Shown in pieces: positions 17,733 through 28,656 of a stretch of DNA of 64,000 bases. The stretch is from Planctomycetota bacterium (GTDB lineage: Bacteria > Planctomycetota > UBA1135 > GCA-002686595): NCBI GenBank assembly GCA_020638875.1, contig JACKHS010000015.1, positions 22,239 through 86,238 of the forward strand, read 5' to 3'. Both the position numbers and the translations under genes were made by a program. The notes beneath the pieces were generated by a model. That model worked only from the letters and a program-made list of their open reading frames with translations, was not told the DNA's origin and searched no databases. Numbering within the stretch: position 1 is the stretch's first letter; every line of letters starts with the position of its first letter.

Positions 17733-18120
17733 GTGCGACGCGGACCGGCCCGCCGATCCGCGCGCGACACCCGGGGGGTAAGCGCGACTGCTGTCGGGCG
17801 CGTGTGCGATAGGTTGCGGCTAGCCCGCACACGCTCCATCGCGGGCACCGCCGGCAATCGAACACGCGCGGAGCGGCTGCAGGCGCGTACGCGAGGCCGC
17901 CGGAGGGTGCGCGCCACTCCCGGCGGGCGCGTGTGCGCAATGTGCGCGGCTTCCCCGCACGCTCCATCTCGGGCACAGCCAGCAATCGAACCTGCGCGGA
18001 GCGGCTGCCGGCGCGTGCGCGAGGCCACTGGGGGGGTGAGCGCGACTGCCGGCGGATGCGTGTGCGATAGGTGCGCGGCTGCCCCGCACGCTCCATCGCC
18101 CGCACCGCTGGCCATCGAAC
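17733..18120. repeat. Tandem repeats of about 128 bp (two full plus two partial copies)
   Basis: Units begin near 17782, 17910 and 18040 with gcgcg(a/c)ctgc-like sequence. Each contains gcgtgtgcgata, ccccgcacgctccat, ggcaatcgaacac and gcggctgc.ggcgcgt in the same order; a degenerate partial unit precedes the first, and the third stops after the gaacac block. The period (128-130 bp) is not a multiple of three, which argues against a coding repeat. The array lies in the convergent gap between lexA and the rRNA operon. Confidence 0.7.
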
Positions 18121-18326
18121 ACGAACGGAACCGCGCAGGTCAACCAGCGAACGAGTCCGCCGCCGAGGTTTCGCCGGCGTCCCCGGGTGCGTCTCCAAGC
18201 GGCCCCTTCCGGGCCCCTCGAGCCCAGCTGCATCAGACCCGCAGAGCCCCCGCGCCAGGAGGGAACCGTGAACTCCACCCCGACAGCAACCTACTCAGGC
18301 AACGGCCTGAGCCCCGGAGACCCAAG

Positions 18327-18394
18327 GAATCCGTGGACCTAGGTCGGGGGCTACCTCACAGAGAATCCGTGGACCGAAGTCGGGGATGCCTCAC
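18327..18394. repeat. Two 32-33-bp direct repeats, 36 bp apart
   Basis: Copies at 18327-18359 and 18363-18394 share gaatccgtggacc, then agtcgggg/ggtcgggg and cctcac. Only two copies exist and the gap is 3 bp, so this is not a CRISPR array. Confidence 0.65.
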
Positions 18395-18726
18395 CTAGGC
18401 GGCGGGAGCCTCAGCAGGTGAGCTCGCTCGTGGGGATACCCTCACGTCGCGGAGGGACTCGAGTCTGCGAGTTCCTCCTGCAAATCGACGGGCGGCCGGG
18501 GCAGCACCGCGACAAGCAAGACGCGTCCATGCGCCGCGCGAGAAACTGACCTTGCCAGCTAGCCTCGGCCAGTTCCTGGATCGAGCGGAGCGGTCGTGCG
18601 CCCCCAGAGCCTCCTCCATGGAACTCCATGGCGCCGCGCCGCGCCCACTACGCGGGCGCCGTGGAGAATCACTTCAGTGCGCACAGGCCGCATAGCGCAC
18701 TTGCGTGCGAACAGGTCGCGTAGGGC

Positions 18727-18764
18727 AAAAAAAAAGCACCCCCGACGGAGTCGAGGGTGCTGAG
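18727..18764 (-). terminator. Rho-independent terminator of the rRNA operon
   Basis: On the minus strand the stem agcaccctcga/tcgggggtgct is followed by a run of nine T. It begins within about 5 bp of the 5S 3' end and is the strongest intrinsic terminator in the window. Confidence 0.92.
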
Positions 18765-18767
18765 AAA

Positions 18768-18878
18768 CCCCGGCAATAACCTACTTTCGCACATTCGCAC
18801 TATCATCGGCGAGGACTGCTTGACGACCGTGTTCGGGATGGGAACGGGTATGGCCAGGCCTCTATAGTCACCGGGAGA
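18768..18878 (-). rRNA. rrf: 5S ribosomal RNA
   Basis: About 110 nt. The minus strand starts tcccggtgac and contains the conserved ccgttcccatcccgaacacgg (split here as two blocks, 5S loop B/C) and the 3' part gcgaaagtaggttattgccggg. It is the last gene of the 16S-Ile-Ala-23S-5S operon. Ends are estimated to within a few bases. Confidence 0.92.
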
Positions 18879-18942
18879 GCTTCGAGTGGTCGCCATCGAT
18901 CATGCCTAGGCATGAGGACCGCGCGCTTCACTCGATTGGAAG

Positions 18943-18966
18943 CAAGGTGAAATGAATGACATGAAC
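18943..18966 (-). promoter_or_regulatory. Pre-23S processing stem, 3' arm
   Basis: The sequence caaggtgaaatgaatgac plus atgaac is complementary, with a short bulge, to 22027-22045 on the other side of the 23S gene. Such stems are RNase III substrates in rRNA maturation. Confidence 0.7.
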
Positions 18967-19029
18967 ACTGCCTAAGAGGCTTCCCTCTTCCCTGGCACCT
19001 CTACTCGAGAGGGTGCCGTGGAGGAAGGT

Positions 19030-22002
<2,973 letters not shown>

Positions 22003-22026
22003 CGCTCTTGTTCGCGTGATGTCCAC

Positions 22027-22045
22027 GTTCATCCATTTCACCTTG
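22027..22045 (-). promoter_or_regulatory. Pre-23S processing stem, 5' arm
   Basis: gttcatccatttcaccttg on + is the partner of 18943-18966 across the 23S gene, forming the long stem that RNase III is expected to cut. Confidence 0.7.
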
Positions 22046-22060
22046 TGTTTTCAAAGATCT
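22046..22060 (-). promoter_or_regulatory. boxA antitermination element before 23S
   Basis: The minus strand reads AGATCTTTGAAAACA, matching the boxA type TTCTTTGAAAACT known from rRNA leaders. The same core occurs before 16S (24231-24247), which supports a NusB/S10 antitermination site in front of each large rRNA. Confidence 0.7.
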
Positions 22061-22129
22061 CTCTGCGCGTGACGCGCACGCGCGGAGATGTGCCTCGAGC
22101 TTCTTCCCACTGCTTGGCAGCCACTGGAT

Positions 22130-22205
22130 TGGTGGAGGCGACCGGATTCGAACCGACGACCGCCTGGTTGCAAACCAGGTGCTCTACCAACTGAGCTACG
22201 CCCCC
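22130..22205 (-). tRNA. tRNA-Ala (anticodon TGC)
   Basis: A 76-nt cloverleaf on the minus strand: acceptor gggggcg/cgcctcc, D-arm agctcagttggtagagc, anticodon stem-loop ctggtttgcaaaccag with TGC, and T-arm ggttcgaatcc. The CCA is encoded. It lies in the 16S-23S spacer, 3' of tRNA-Ile as is common. Confidence 0.97.
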
Positions 22206-22318
22206 GGTCCGATCTGGCCCGGGAGGGGCTCCAGCCGGCGGCCCCCTGCGAAGCACGTCCGTGCTTCCGACGGGGCAGCGCAAGCTCTGGCGCTCATCCG
22301 TGGGCCTGCCTGTGTGAG

Positions 22319-22395
22319 TGGTGGGCCTGCGTGGATTTGAACCACGGACCTCCCGCTTATCAGGCGGACGCTCTAACCAGCTGAGCTACAGGCCC
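22319..22395 (-). tRNA. tRNA-Ile (anticodon GAT)
   Basis: A 77-nt cloverleaf on the minus strand: acceptor gggcctg/caggccc, D-arm agctcagctggttagagc, anticodon loop ctgataa with GAT, and T-arm ggttcaaatcc. The CCA is encoded. It sits between 16S and tRNA-Ala. Confidence 0.97.
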
Positions 22396-22486
22396 GCAGT
22401 ACCCACAGGAGAGGTCCTCGGCACGCGTTCGCTCCGGCTCTCGCCGGGCGCCCACGTGGAGGACCGCCCCACGCAGTGGAAGAAGA

Positions 22487-22516
22487 AGAGTGGCCTCAAG
22501 ACTTTTGGAGTACGAG
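22487..22516 (-). promoter_or_regulatory. Pre-16S processing stem, 3' arm
   Basis: agagtggcctcaagactttt and the following ggagtacgag pair almost fully with 24201-24231 on the other side of 16S, forming a ~30-bp RNase III stem. Confidence 0.85.
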
Positions 22517-22571
22517 CCCTATGTCGTCGACCAAACCCCGACCGAAATCGGATTCGGCGTCTAACTATCCG

Positions 22572-24125
<1,554 letters not shown>

Positions 24126-24200
24126 AAGTGTTTTTCTTGGCTTTGGATTCTTTCGAGGCTGCCCCCAGGCCGCAGTGCGACCCGAGCGACGAGCCTCAAG

Positions 24201-24231
24201 CTCGCACTCAAAAGTATTTCGAGGCCACTCT
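24201..24231 (-). promoter_or_regulatory. Pre-16S processing stem, 5' arm
   Basis: ctcgcactcaaaagtatttc plus gaggccactct is the partner of 22487-22516. The two arms bracket the 16S gene. Confidence 0.85.
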
Positions 24232-24247
24232 TGTTTTCAAAGATCGA
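24231..24247 (-). promoter_or_regulatory. boxA antitermination element in the rRNA leader
   Basis: The minus strand reads TCGATCTTTGAAAACAA, the same core as the element before 23S. It lies about 125 nt downstream of the expected transcription start. Confidence 0.75.
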
Positions 24248-24636
24248 CGCGCGACCGCCGACCTCGCGCGCCCCATCGCTCGACTCGTCGAGCGGGCGGC
24301 GCGAGGCCGCTGTGGCGGCCGGCTGTTCTCGGTTTCAACCAGGCTTCGAGGTGGTGTGCCTCGCGCTTGGGAGGCGGAATGATAGGCGATCGCGGGTCCC
24401 GGTCAACAGTACCCCGGAACTTTCCTCTCCGCCCCCTCCCACGGGACCGCAAGTCGTTGCATGGCATGAGGTTAGGTGTCGCCGCTTTTTCCCCTTGGAG
24501 GCCCTCGAGGGGCTCTCAGGAGGCCTCAGAACCGCCTGTATGGACGTCTCGGGAGCCCGTCGCGGTCGCGCGCCGGCCCTGACGTGCCTTCACAAGGCTC
24601 TGGCGAGGGCTTCACAGGGGTTCAGCGCCCGCCTCC
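24248..24636 (-). other. rRNA leader and upstream intergenic region
   Basis: The part from 24248 to ~24372 is transcribed leader; upstream of the promoter, 24407-24636 holds no gene that I recognise and separates the rRNA promoter from the 3' end of the 18-bp repeat gene. No obvious AT-rich UP element is present. Confidence 0.5.
24379..24406 (-). promoter_or_regulatory. rRNA operon promoter
   Basis: On the minus strand TTGACC (24406-24401) and TATCAT (24384-24379) are separated by 16 bases. The discriminator after the -10 is GC-rich (tccgcctccc), as in stringently controlled rRNA promoters. The leader to 16S would be about 245 nt. This is the best -35/-10 pair between the repeat gene and 16S. 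Confidence 0.8.
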
Positions 24637-26241
24637 TCACCCAGGCGGCCTCGTTGGTGAAGCGTTGCCGGCCTTTGCGGGGCGATGTTCGCGCTCCCCG
24701 GAGGCCGTCCGATCCGCACCCCGACGCCTCAGCCGCCCGGAGGCCAAGGCTCGACTCCGAGAGCTGGCTGCGGCCTCCTTCGATCTTCCCCTGCGGAGCC
24801 TCTCCGACGGGAGTACGCGTGGTGCTACACGCCGGTCGTCACCGTCCCTCTGCGCGCTCACCTCGCACCTCCTCTTCAATCCAGCGGCTCGCAAGAGTCT
24901 TCCCGCAAGCAGTGTCCCTGCCCGGCGGGCGTGAGCGTCTTGCTCACGTAGCCTTCCGTTCGCGCGCTCGGCGAGGACGCGTGCATGGCTTCGCGTGCAT
25001 GGCTTCGCGTGCAGAGCTTCGTTCGCGTGCAGAGCTTCGTTCGCGTGCAGAGCTTCGTTCGCGTGCAGAGCTTCGTTCGCGTGCAGAGCTTCGTTCGCGT
25101 GCAGAGCTTCGTTCGCGTGCAGAGCTTCGTTCGCGTGCAGAGCTTCGTTCGCGTGCAGAGCTTCGTTCGCGTGCAGAGCTTCGTTCGCGTGCAGAGCTTC
25201 GTTCGCGTGCAGAGCTTCGTTCGCGTGCAGAGCTTCGTTCGCGTGCAGAGCTTCGTTCGCGTGCAGAGCTTCGTTCGCGTGCAGAGCTTCGTTCGCGTGC
25301 AGAGCTTCGTTCGCGTGCAGAGCTTCGTTCGCGTGCAGAGCTTCGTTCGCGTGCAGAGCTTCGTTCGCGTGCAGAGCTTCGTTCGCGTGCAGAGCTTCGT
25401 TCGCGTGCAGAGCTTCGTTCGCGGGCAGAGCTTCGTTCGCGGGCAGAGCTTCGTTCGCGGGCAGAGCTTCGTTCGCGGGCAGAGCTTCGTTCGCGGGCAG
25501 AGCTTCGTTCGCGGGCAGAGCTTCGTTCGCGGGCAGAGCTTCGTTCGCGGGCAGAGCTTCGTTCGCGGGCAGAGCTTCGTTCGCGGGCAGAGCTTCGTTC
25601 GCGGGCAGAGCTTCGTTCGCGGGCAGAGCTTCGTTCGCGGGCAGAGCTTCGTTCGCGGGCAGAGCTTCGTTCGCGGGCAGAGCTTCGTTCGCGGGCAGAG
25701 CTTCGTTCGCGGGCAGAGCTTCGTTCGCGGGCAGAGCTTCGTTCGCGGGCAGAGCTTCGTTCGCGGGCAGAGCTTCGTTCGCGGGCAGAGCTTCGTTCGC
25801 GGGCAGAGCTTCGTTCGCGGGCAGAGCTTCGTTCGCGGGCAGAGCTTCGTTCGCGGGCAGAGCTTCGTTCGCGGGCAGAGCTTCGTTCGCGGGCAGAGCT
25901 TCGTTCGCGGGCAGAGCTTCGTTCGCGGGCAGAGCTTCGTTCGCGGGCAGAGCTTCGTTCGCGGGCAGAGCTTCGTTCGCGGGCAGAGCTTCGTTCGCGG
26001 GCAGAGCTTCGTTCGCGGGCAGAGCTTCGTTCGCGGGCAGAGCTTCGTTCGCGGGCAGAGCTTCGTTCGCGGGCAGAGCTTCGTTCGCGGGCAGAGCTTC
26101 GTTCGCGGGCAGAGCTTCGTTCGCGGGCAGAGCTTCGTTCGCGGGCAGAGCTTCGTTCGCGGGCAGAGCTTCGTTCGCGGGCTGGGAGTCGGCCACGAGC
26201 TCGGCCTCATCGTGCGCCATCGCGATGTAGGCCTGGGGCAT
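24637..26241 (-). CDS. Predicted hexapeptide-repeat protein encoded by a perfect 18-bp tandem array
   Basis: The ATG at 26241 is preceded by GGAGGAG with 5 bases of spacing, one of the best Shine-Dalgarno sites in the window. The predicted 534-aa protein has a short unique N-terminus (MPQAYIAMAHDEAELVADSQ), then residues 24-407 made of 64 six-residue units: 42 x EALPAN followed by 22 x EALHAN. The tail from ~413 is Arg-rich and basic (about 120 aa) and looks like a non-native frame entered after the array lost its 18-bp phase, so the original C-terminus may be gone. There is no signal peptide or membrane span and I know no matching family. Because 18 is divisible by three and the unit has no stop, all six frames are open; the Shine-Dalgarno is the main reason to choose this one. 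It ends about 230 bp upstream of the rRNA promoter on the same strand. It could also be a non-coding minisatellite. Confidence 0.45.
   Translation of the reverse strand: MPQAYIAMAHDEAELVADSQPANEALPANEALPANEALPANEALPANEALPANEALPANEALPANEALPANEALPANEALPANEALPANEALPANEALPANEALPANEALPANEALPANEALPANEALPANEALPANEALPANEALPANEALPANEALPANEALPANEALPANEALPANEALPANEALPANEALPANEALPANEALPANEALPANEALPANEALPANEALPANEALPANEALPANEALPANEALPANEALPANEALPANEALPANEALHANEALHANEALHANEALHANEALHANEALHANEALHANEALHANEALHANEALHANEALHANEALHANEALHANEALHANEALHANEALHANEALHANEALHANEALHANEALHANEALHANEALHANEALHAKPCTRSHARVLAERANGRLREQDAHARRAGTLLAGRLLRAAGLKRRCEVSAQRDGDDRRVAPRVLPSERLRRGRSKEAAASSRSRALASGRLRRRGADRTASGEREHRPAKAGNASPTRPPG
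24981..26182. repeat. Minisatellite: 64 perfect 18-bp units in two blocks
   Basis: On +, the unit gttcgcgtgcagagcttc repeats 22 times (25021-25416), then gttcgcgggcagagcttc repeats 42 times (25417-26172). The blocks differ at one base (T to G) and are not interspersed. Partial units flank the array: 12 bases at 25009-25020 and 10 bases at 26173-26182. Before it, two 14-base degenerate units gtgcatggcttcgc lie at 24981-25008. I saw no other variation among units. Copy number in the source genome may differ because such arrays are hard to assemble. Confidence 0.97.
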
Positions 26242-26766
26242 CTTCTCTCCTCCACGACGCGGCACGCACTGCGTTCGGGCACGCAGGTGTGCGGCGTCCA
26301 TCTCGCGCCGTCGCGACGAAGGCGCAGAGAGAAGTGTGCTTTGCGACGCACCGCGCGGGGCACACGCGCTCGAGAGGTCGGGACTCGCGCCGGACGCTCG
26401 GGTGCCGTGCGGGCAAGGCAAGCCCTGCCCCCTGCCACTCGCGCGACGGCACCCGCTCGCGACGTCATCCGCGCCCCGATTCGATTCGTGTCACGGCACC
26501 AGCCTGCGCGCGCCACCGCTCCCGACGGCCGACACGGACGCAACCAGGATCGCGCTCGTCCTCGAGCTCGGCGAACACGGATCCCGTCCACGTCCTCCAC
26601 AGCTCGTGCCCAGCGACCACGAACGGCCGCGCTCCGTCGGCGCGCTCGAGTCCACCTGCACTCGAGCCCACACGTCCCCTGGCCGAACCGTCGCGCCCCG
26701 CCACGGCTGGCGCCGCCGACGCCCCCTCGCGTCGCCTCGTCGACGCGCCGGCCTCCGCGAACGAAG
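26242..26766. other. Region upstream of the repeat gene, no gene recognised
   Basis: About 525 bp between the repeat gene start and the terminator of the L,D-transpeptidase gene. It should contain the promoter of the repeat gene, but no convincing -35/-10 pair is visible. Open frames here are Arg/Pro-rich and unconvincing. Confidence 0.45.
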
Positions 26767-26796
26767 ACGGCGGTGGAGTCGTGACTCCACCGCCGT
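26767..26796 (-). terminator. Terminator of the L,D-transpeptidase gene
   Basis: A perfect 14-bp stem (acggcggtggagtc and its complement) with a 2-base centre lies 36 bp after the stop codon, followed on the minus strand by cttcgttc. Confidence 0.75.
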
Positions 26797-26831
26797 GCAC
26801 TTATCGAGCGCGCGAGCCCCGCGCGCGGCGC

Positions 26832-28205
26832 TCAGGGACGAATCAGGACCTTGCTGCCCTGCGGCAGGATCTCGAAGAGCTGCTCCACCGACTCGTTGCG
26901 CAGGCGGACGCAGCCGTCACTGGCCATCGTGCCGATGCTCTCGGGGTCCCACGTGCCGTGGATGCCGAGGCTGGGGCTGTCGTCCAGCGTGATCCAGCGC
27001 GTGCCCAGCGGGTTCTCGGGATCGCCGTAGGGCACCATGCCGCGCCCGGGCGGGAACCACGGCGGTTCGGGAATCTTCGCGCCGACGGTGTACGTGCCGG
27101 GCGTGGTCTCCTGCCCGACCTTGCCCGTCGCGATGGGCCACGCGGCGACGACCTCGCTGCCGTGCAGGTAGAACAGCCAGTACGCCGACAGGTCCACCAG
27201 CACGCTGACCTCGTCCGTCGGCACGCGCAGCACCTCGCCCTCGCGCAGGTAGCGCCCGCCGATCTGATTGGCGCGGTTGATCAGCCCCGTGCAGATCTTG
27301 GCGTTGGGGCGTTGATCGAGCACGCGCTTGCGGATCGCGGTCAGGGAGTCGCCGCTCTTCACGGTCATCTCGATCGACGGCCACGCGGCCTCGCGGTTCC
27401 AGCGGTAGTTCGCCTGCGCGTCCTCGAGGCCCGCCGACCAGGCGCCCAGCGCGTCGCGATCCGCCGGCCAGGGCGCGTCCACCTCGGCGAGCAGGAGCTC
27501 GCTGTAGAGCTCGGCCGCGCGCTTCCACTCCTGTTCGCGCAGCAGCCGCCCGGCCTCGCCCGCCATCAACCCCATCGAAGCCCCCAGCACGAGCGGGCTG
27601 CGCTGCAGCTTGGCCGAGGCGTTGCGCGTGCGCACCTGCTTGCCCGTCAGCGCGTGCGACAGCAGCGACCACTCCTCGGCGGTGACGTCGGTGGCCTCCT
27701 CGAGACCCTTCGCGTACTTCTGCGCCTGCCCGGGCATGCCTCGGATCAGGAGGCCGTACGCGATCAGCAGGTTGCGCCGCGACAGCGAGAGCCCCGCGCC
27801 GTCGCCGCTGATGTAGTCCTGCAGGTCGCCGACGCGGTGCGCCAGGAGCTCGCCCTCGCGCAACGGATCGCCCAGCGCGCCCAGGTCGCCGAGCGGCGGC
27901 TGCTGGGCCTTGGGGCTCGCGGCGACGGGCGTGGGCTCTTCGCGCTGCGGGGTGACCTTCGCGGGTCCGGGCTCGGGGGCGTCGGGAAGCGGCCCGGCGC
28001 CGGCGCCCTGCGCGAGCTGCTCCTGCGCCTCGGCGCGGTGCGCGGCGTTCAGGAACTGACCCGCGCCCGTGCCGCCGGGGGCCTTGGGGCTCTCGGCGGC
28101 CGCGCCGCCGTCGGGCTCGGCGGGGTCCGCAGCGCCGCCGCCGTAGCGCGACCAGGTGAAGTAGACCAGCCCTCCGACGAGGGCGAGGAGCAGGAGCTTG
28201 CGCAT
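26832..28205 (-). CDS. L,D-transpeptidase with LysM-like domain (YkuD family)
   Basis: A 457-aa envelope protein. The N-terminal membrane anchor or signal is MRKLLLLALVGGLVYFTW, followed by a ~90-residue Ala/Pro/Glu-rich linker and a helical region (~120-270). A LysM-like module spans ~280-328 (TVKSGDSLTAIRKRV ... GEVLRVP). The YkuD catalytic domain covers ~330-457, with His416 in LGIHGTW and the nucleophile Cys432 in SDGCVRLRNE. YkuD enzymes form 3-3 peptidoglycan crosslinks or attach proteins to peptidoglycan in the periplasm. The gene is monocistronic by context: 450 bp follow ileS upstream and a strong terminator comes after. Presence of this enzyme supports a peptidoglycan wall. Confidence 0.92.
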   Translation of the reverse strand: MRKLLLLALVGGLVYFTWSRYGGGAADPAEPDGGAAAESPKAPGGTGAGQFLNAAHRAEAQEQLAQGAGAGPLPDAPEPGPAKVTPQREEPTPVAASPKAQQPPLGDLGALGDPLREGELLAHRVGDLQDYISGDGAGLSLSRRNLLIAYGLLIRGMPGQAQKYAKGLEEATDVTAEEWSLLSHALTGKQVRTRNASAKLQRSPLVLGASMGLMAGEAGRLLREQEWKRAAELYSELLLAEVDAPWPADRDALGAWSAGLEDAQANYRWNREAAWPSIEMTVKSGDSLTAIRKRVLDQRPNAKICTGLINRANQIGGRYLREGEVLRVPTDEVSVLVDLSAYWLFYLHGSEVVAAWPIATGKVGQETTPGTYTVGAKIPEPPWFPPGRGMVPYGDPENPLGTRWITLDDSPSLGIHGTWDPESIGTMASDGCVRLRNESVEQLFEILPQGSKVLIRP

Positions 28206-28656
28206 GCGGCGCGTCCGGGAGTTGTGGAATCGAGGCTCTCGGGACGTCCGCCCTGCGCGGCCGTCCGCGCTCGGATCCTAGCCATCCACGCGGGGGAACC
28301 GAAGAACGCGGCGCAGCGAATCCGCCGCCCGGCCGCGGTTCTCGCCCGCCTCCGCTCGCGCGTGCCCGCGCGCGAGGAACCTGGGGACCTCCAGCGATGC
28401 CGCTCCGCCGGCCCCCGGAACCAACAGGTTCCAGGTGGGCCCGCCTCCGTGGTCGGTACTGCCGCCGCGGAAGGGTGGGGGCCCTTGCGTGATCATTCGG
28501 CTCTGGGGGAATTTCGGCGCGTGGCCTGCGCCGCCAGAGGTCCCCGCAGGAAGGTACCACCGCCGCGCCCGGGCGGCCAGCGCGGACGCGCGACGAGGCG
28601 AGTCTTCACGCGGCGCGCACGCCCGCGGCGGGGCCGCGCGCGGGCGCCGCGGTGAC
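28206..28656. other. 451-bp intergenic region between ileS and the L,D-transpeptidase gene
   Basis: Both flanking genes are on -. No gene is recognisable. Near the ileS end, gcgcccgc and gcgggcgt can form an 8-bp GC stem without a U-tract. A TAGGAT hexamer lies near 28278 on the minus strand and could be a -10 box for the transpeptidase gene, but no -35 is clear. Confidence 0.45.

Larger units (their letters stand above)
17693..18726. other. Non-coding convergent region between lexA and the rRNA operon
   Basis: About 1 kb with no credible gene: frames on both strands are Arg-rich and lack start signals. It contains the ~128-bp tandem repeats and a pair of 33-bp direct repeats. From 18395 to 18726 the sequence becomes less GC-rich and shows short degenerate repeats such as tgcgcacaggccgc and tgcgaacaggtcgc (18680-18720), but nothing I can name. 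Confidence 0.5.

Noticed and set aside
17591..18198. Minus-strand proteins with PRWSVRG-like repeats over the 128-bp array
   Set aside because: The repeat period is not a multiple of three, so the apparent peptide repeats occur in different frames; no start signal is present.
18600..18625. Palindrome around tccatggaactccatgg as an operator
   Set aside because: Short palindrome with no nearby gene start; chance occurrence is likely.
25021..26172. CRISPR array
   Set aside because: The 18-bp units are contiguous with no spacers, and no cas genes are in the window.
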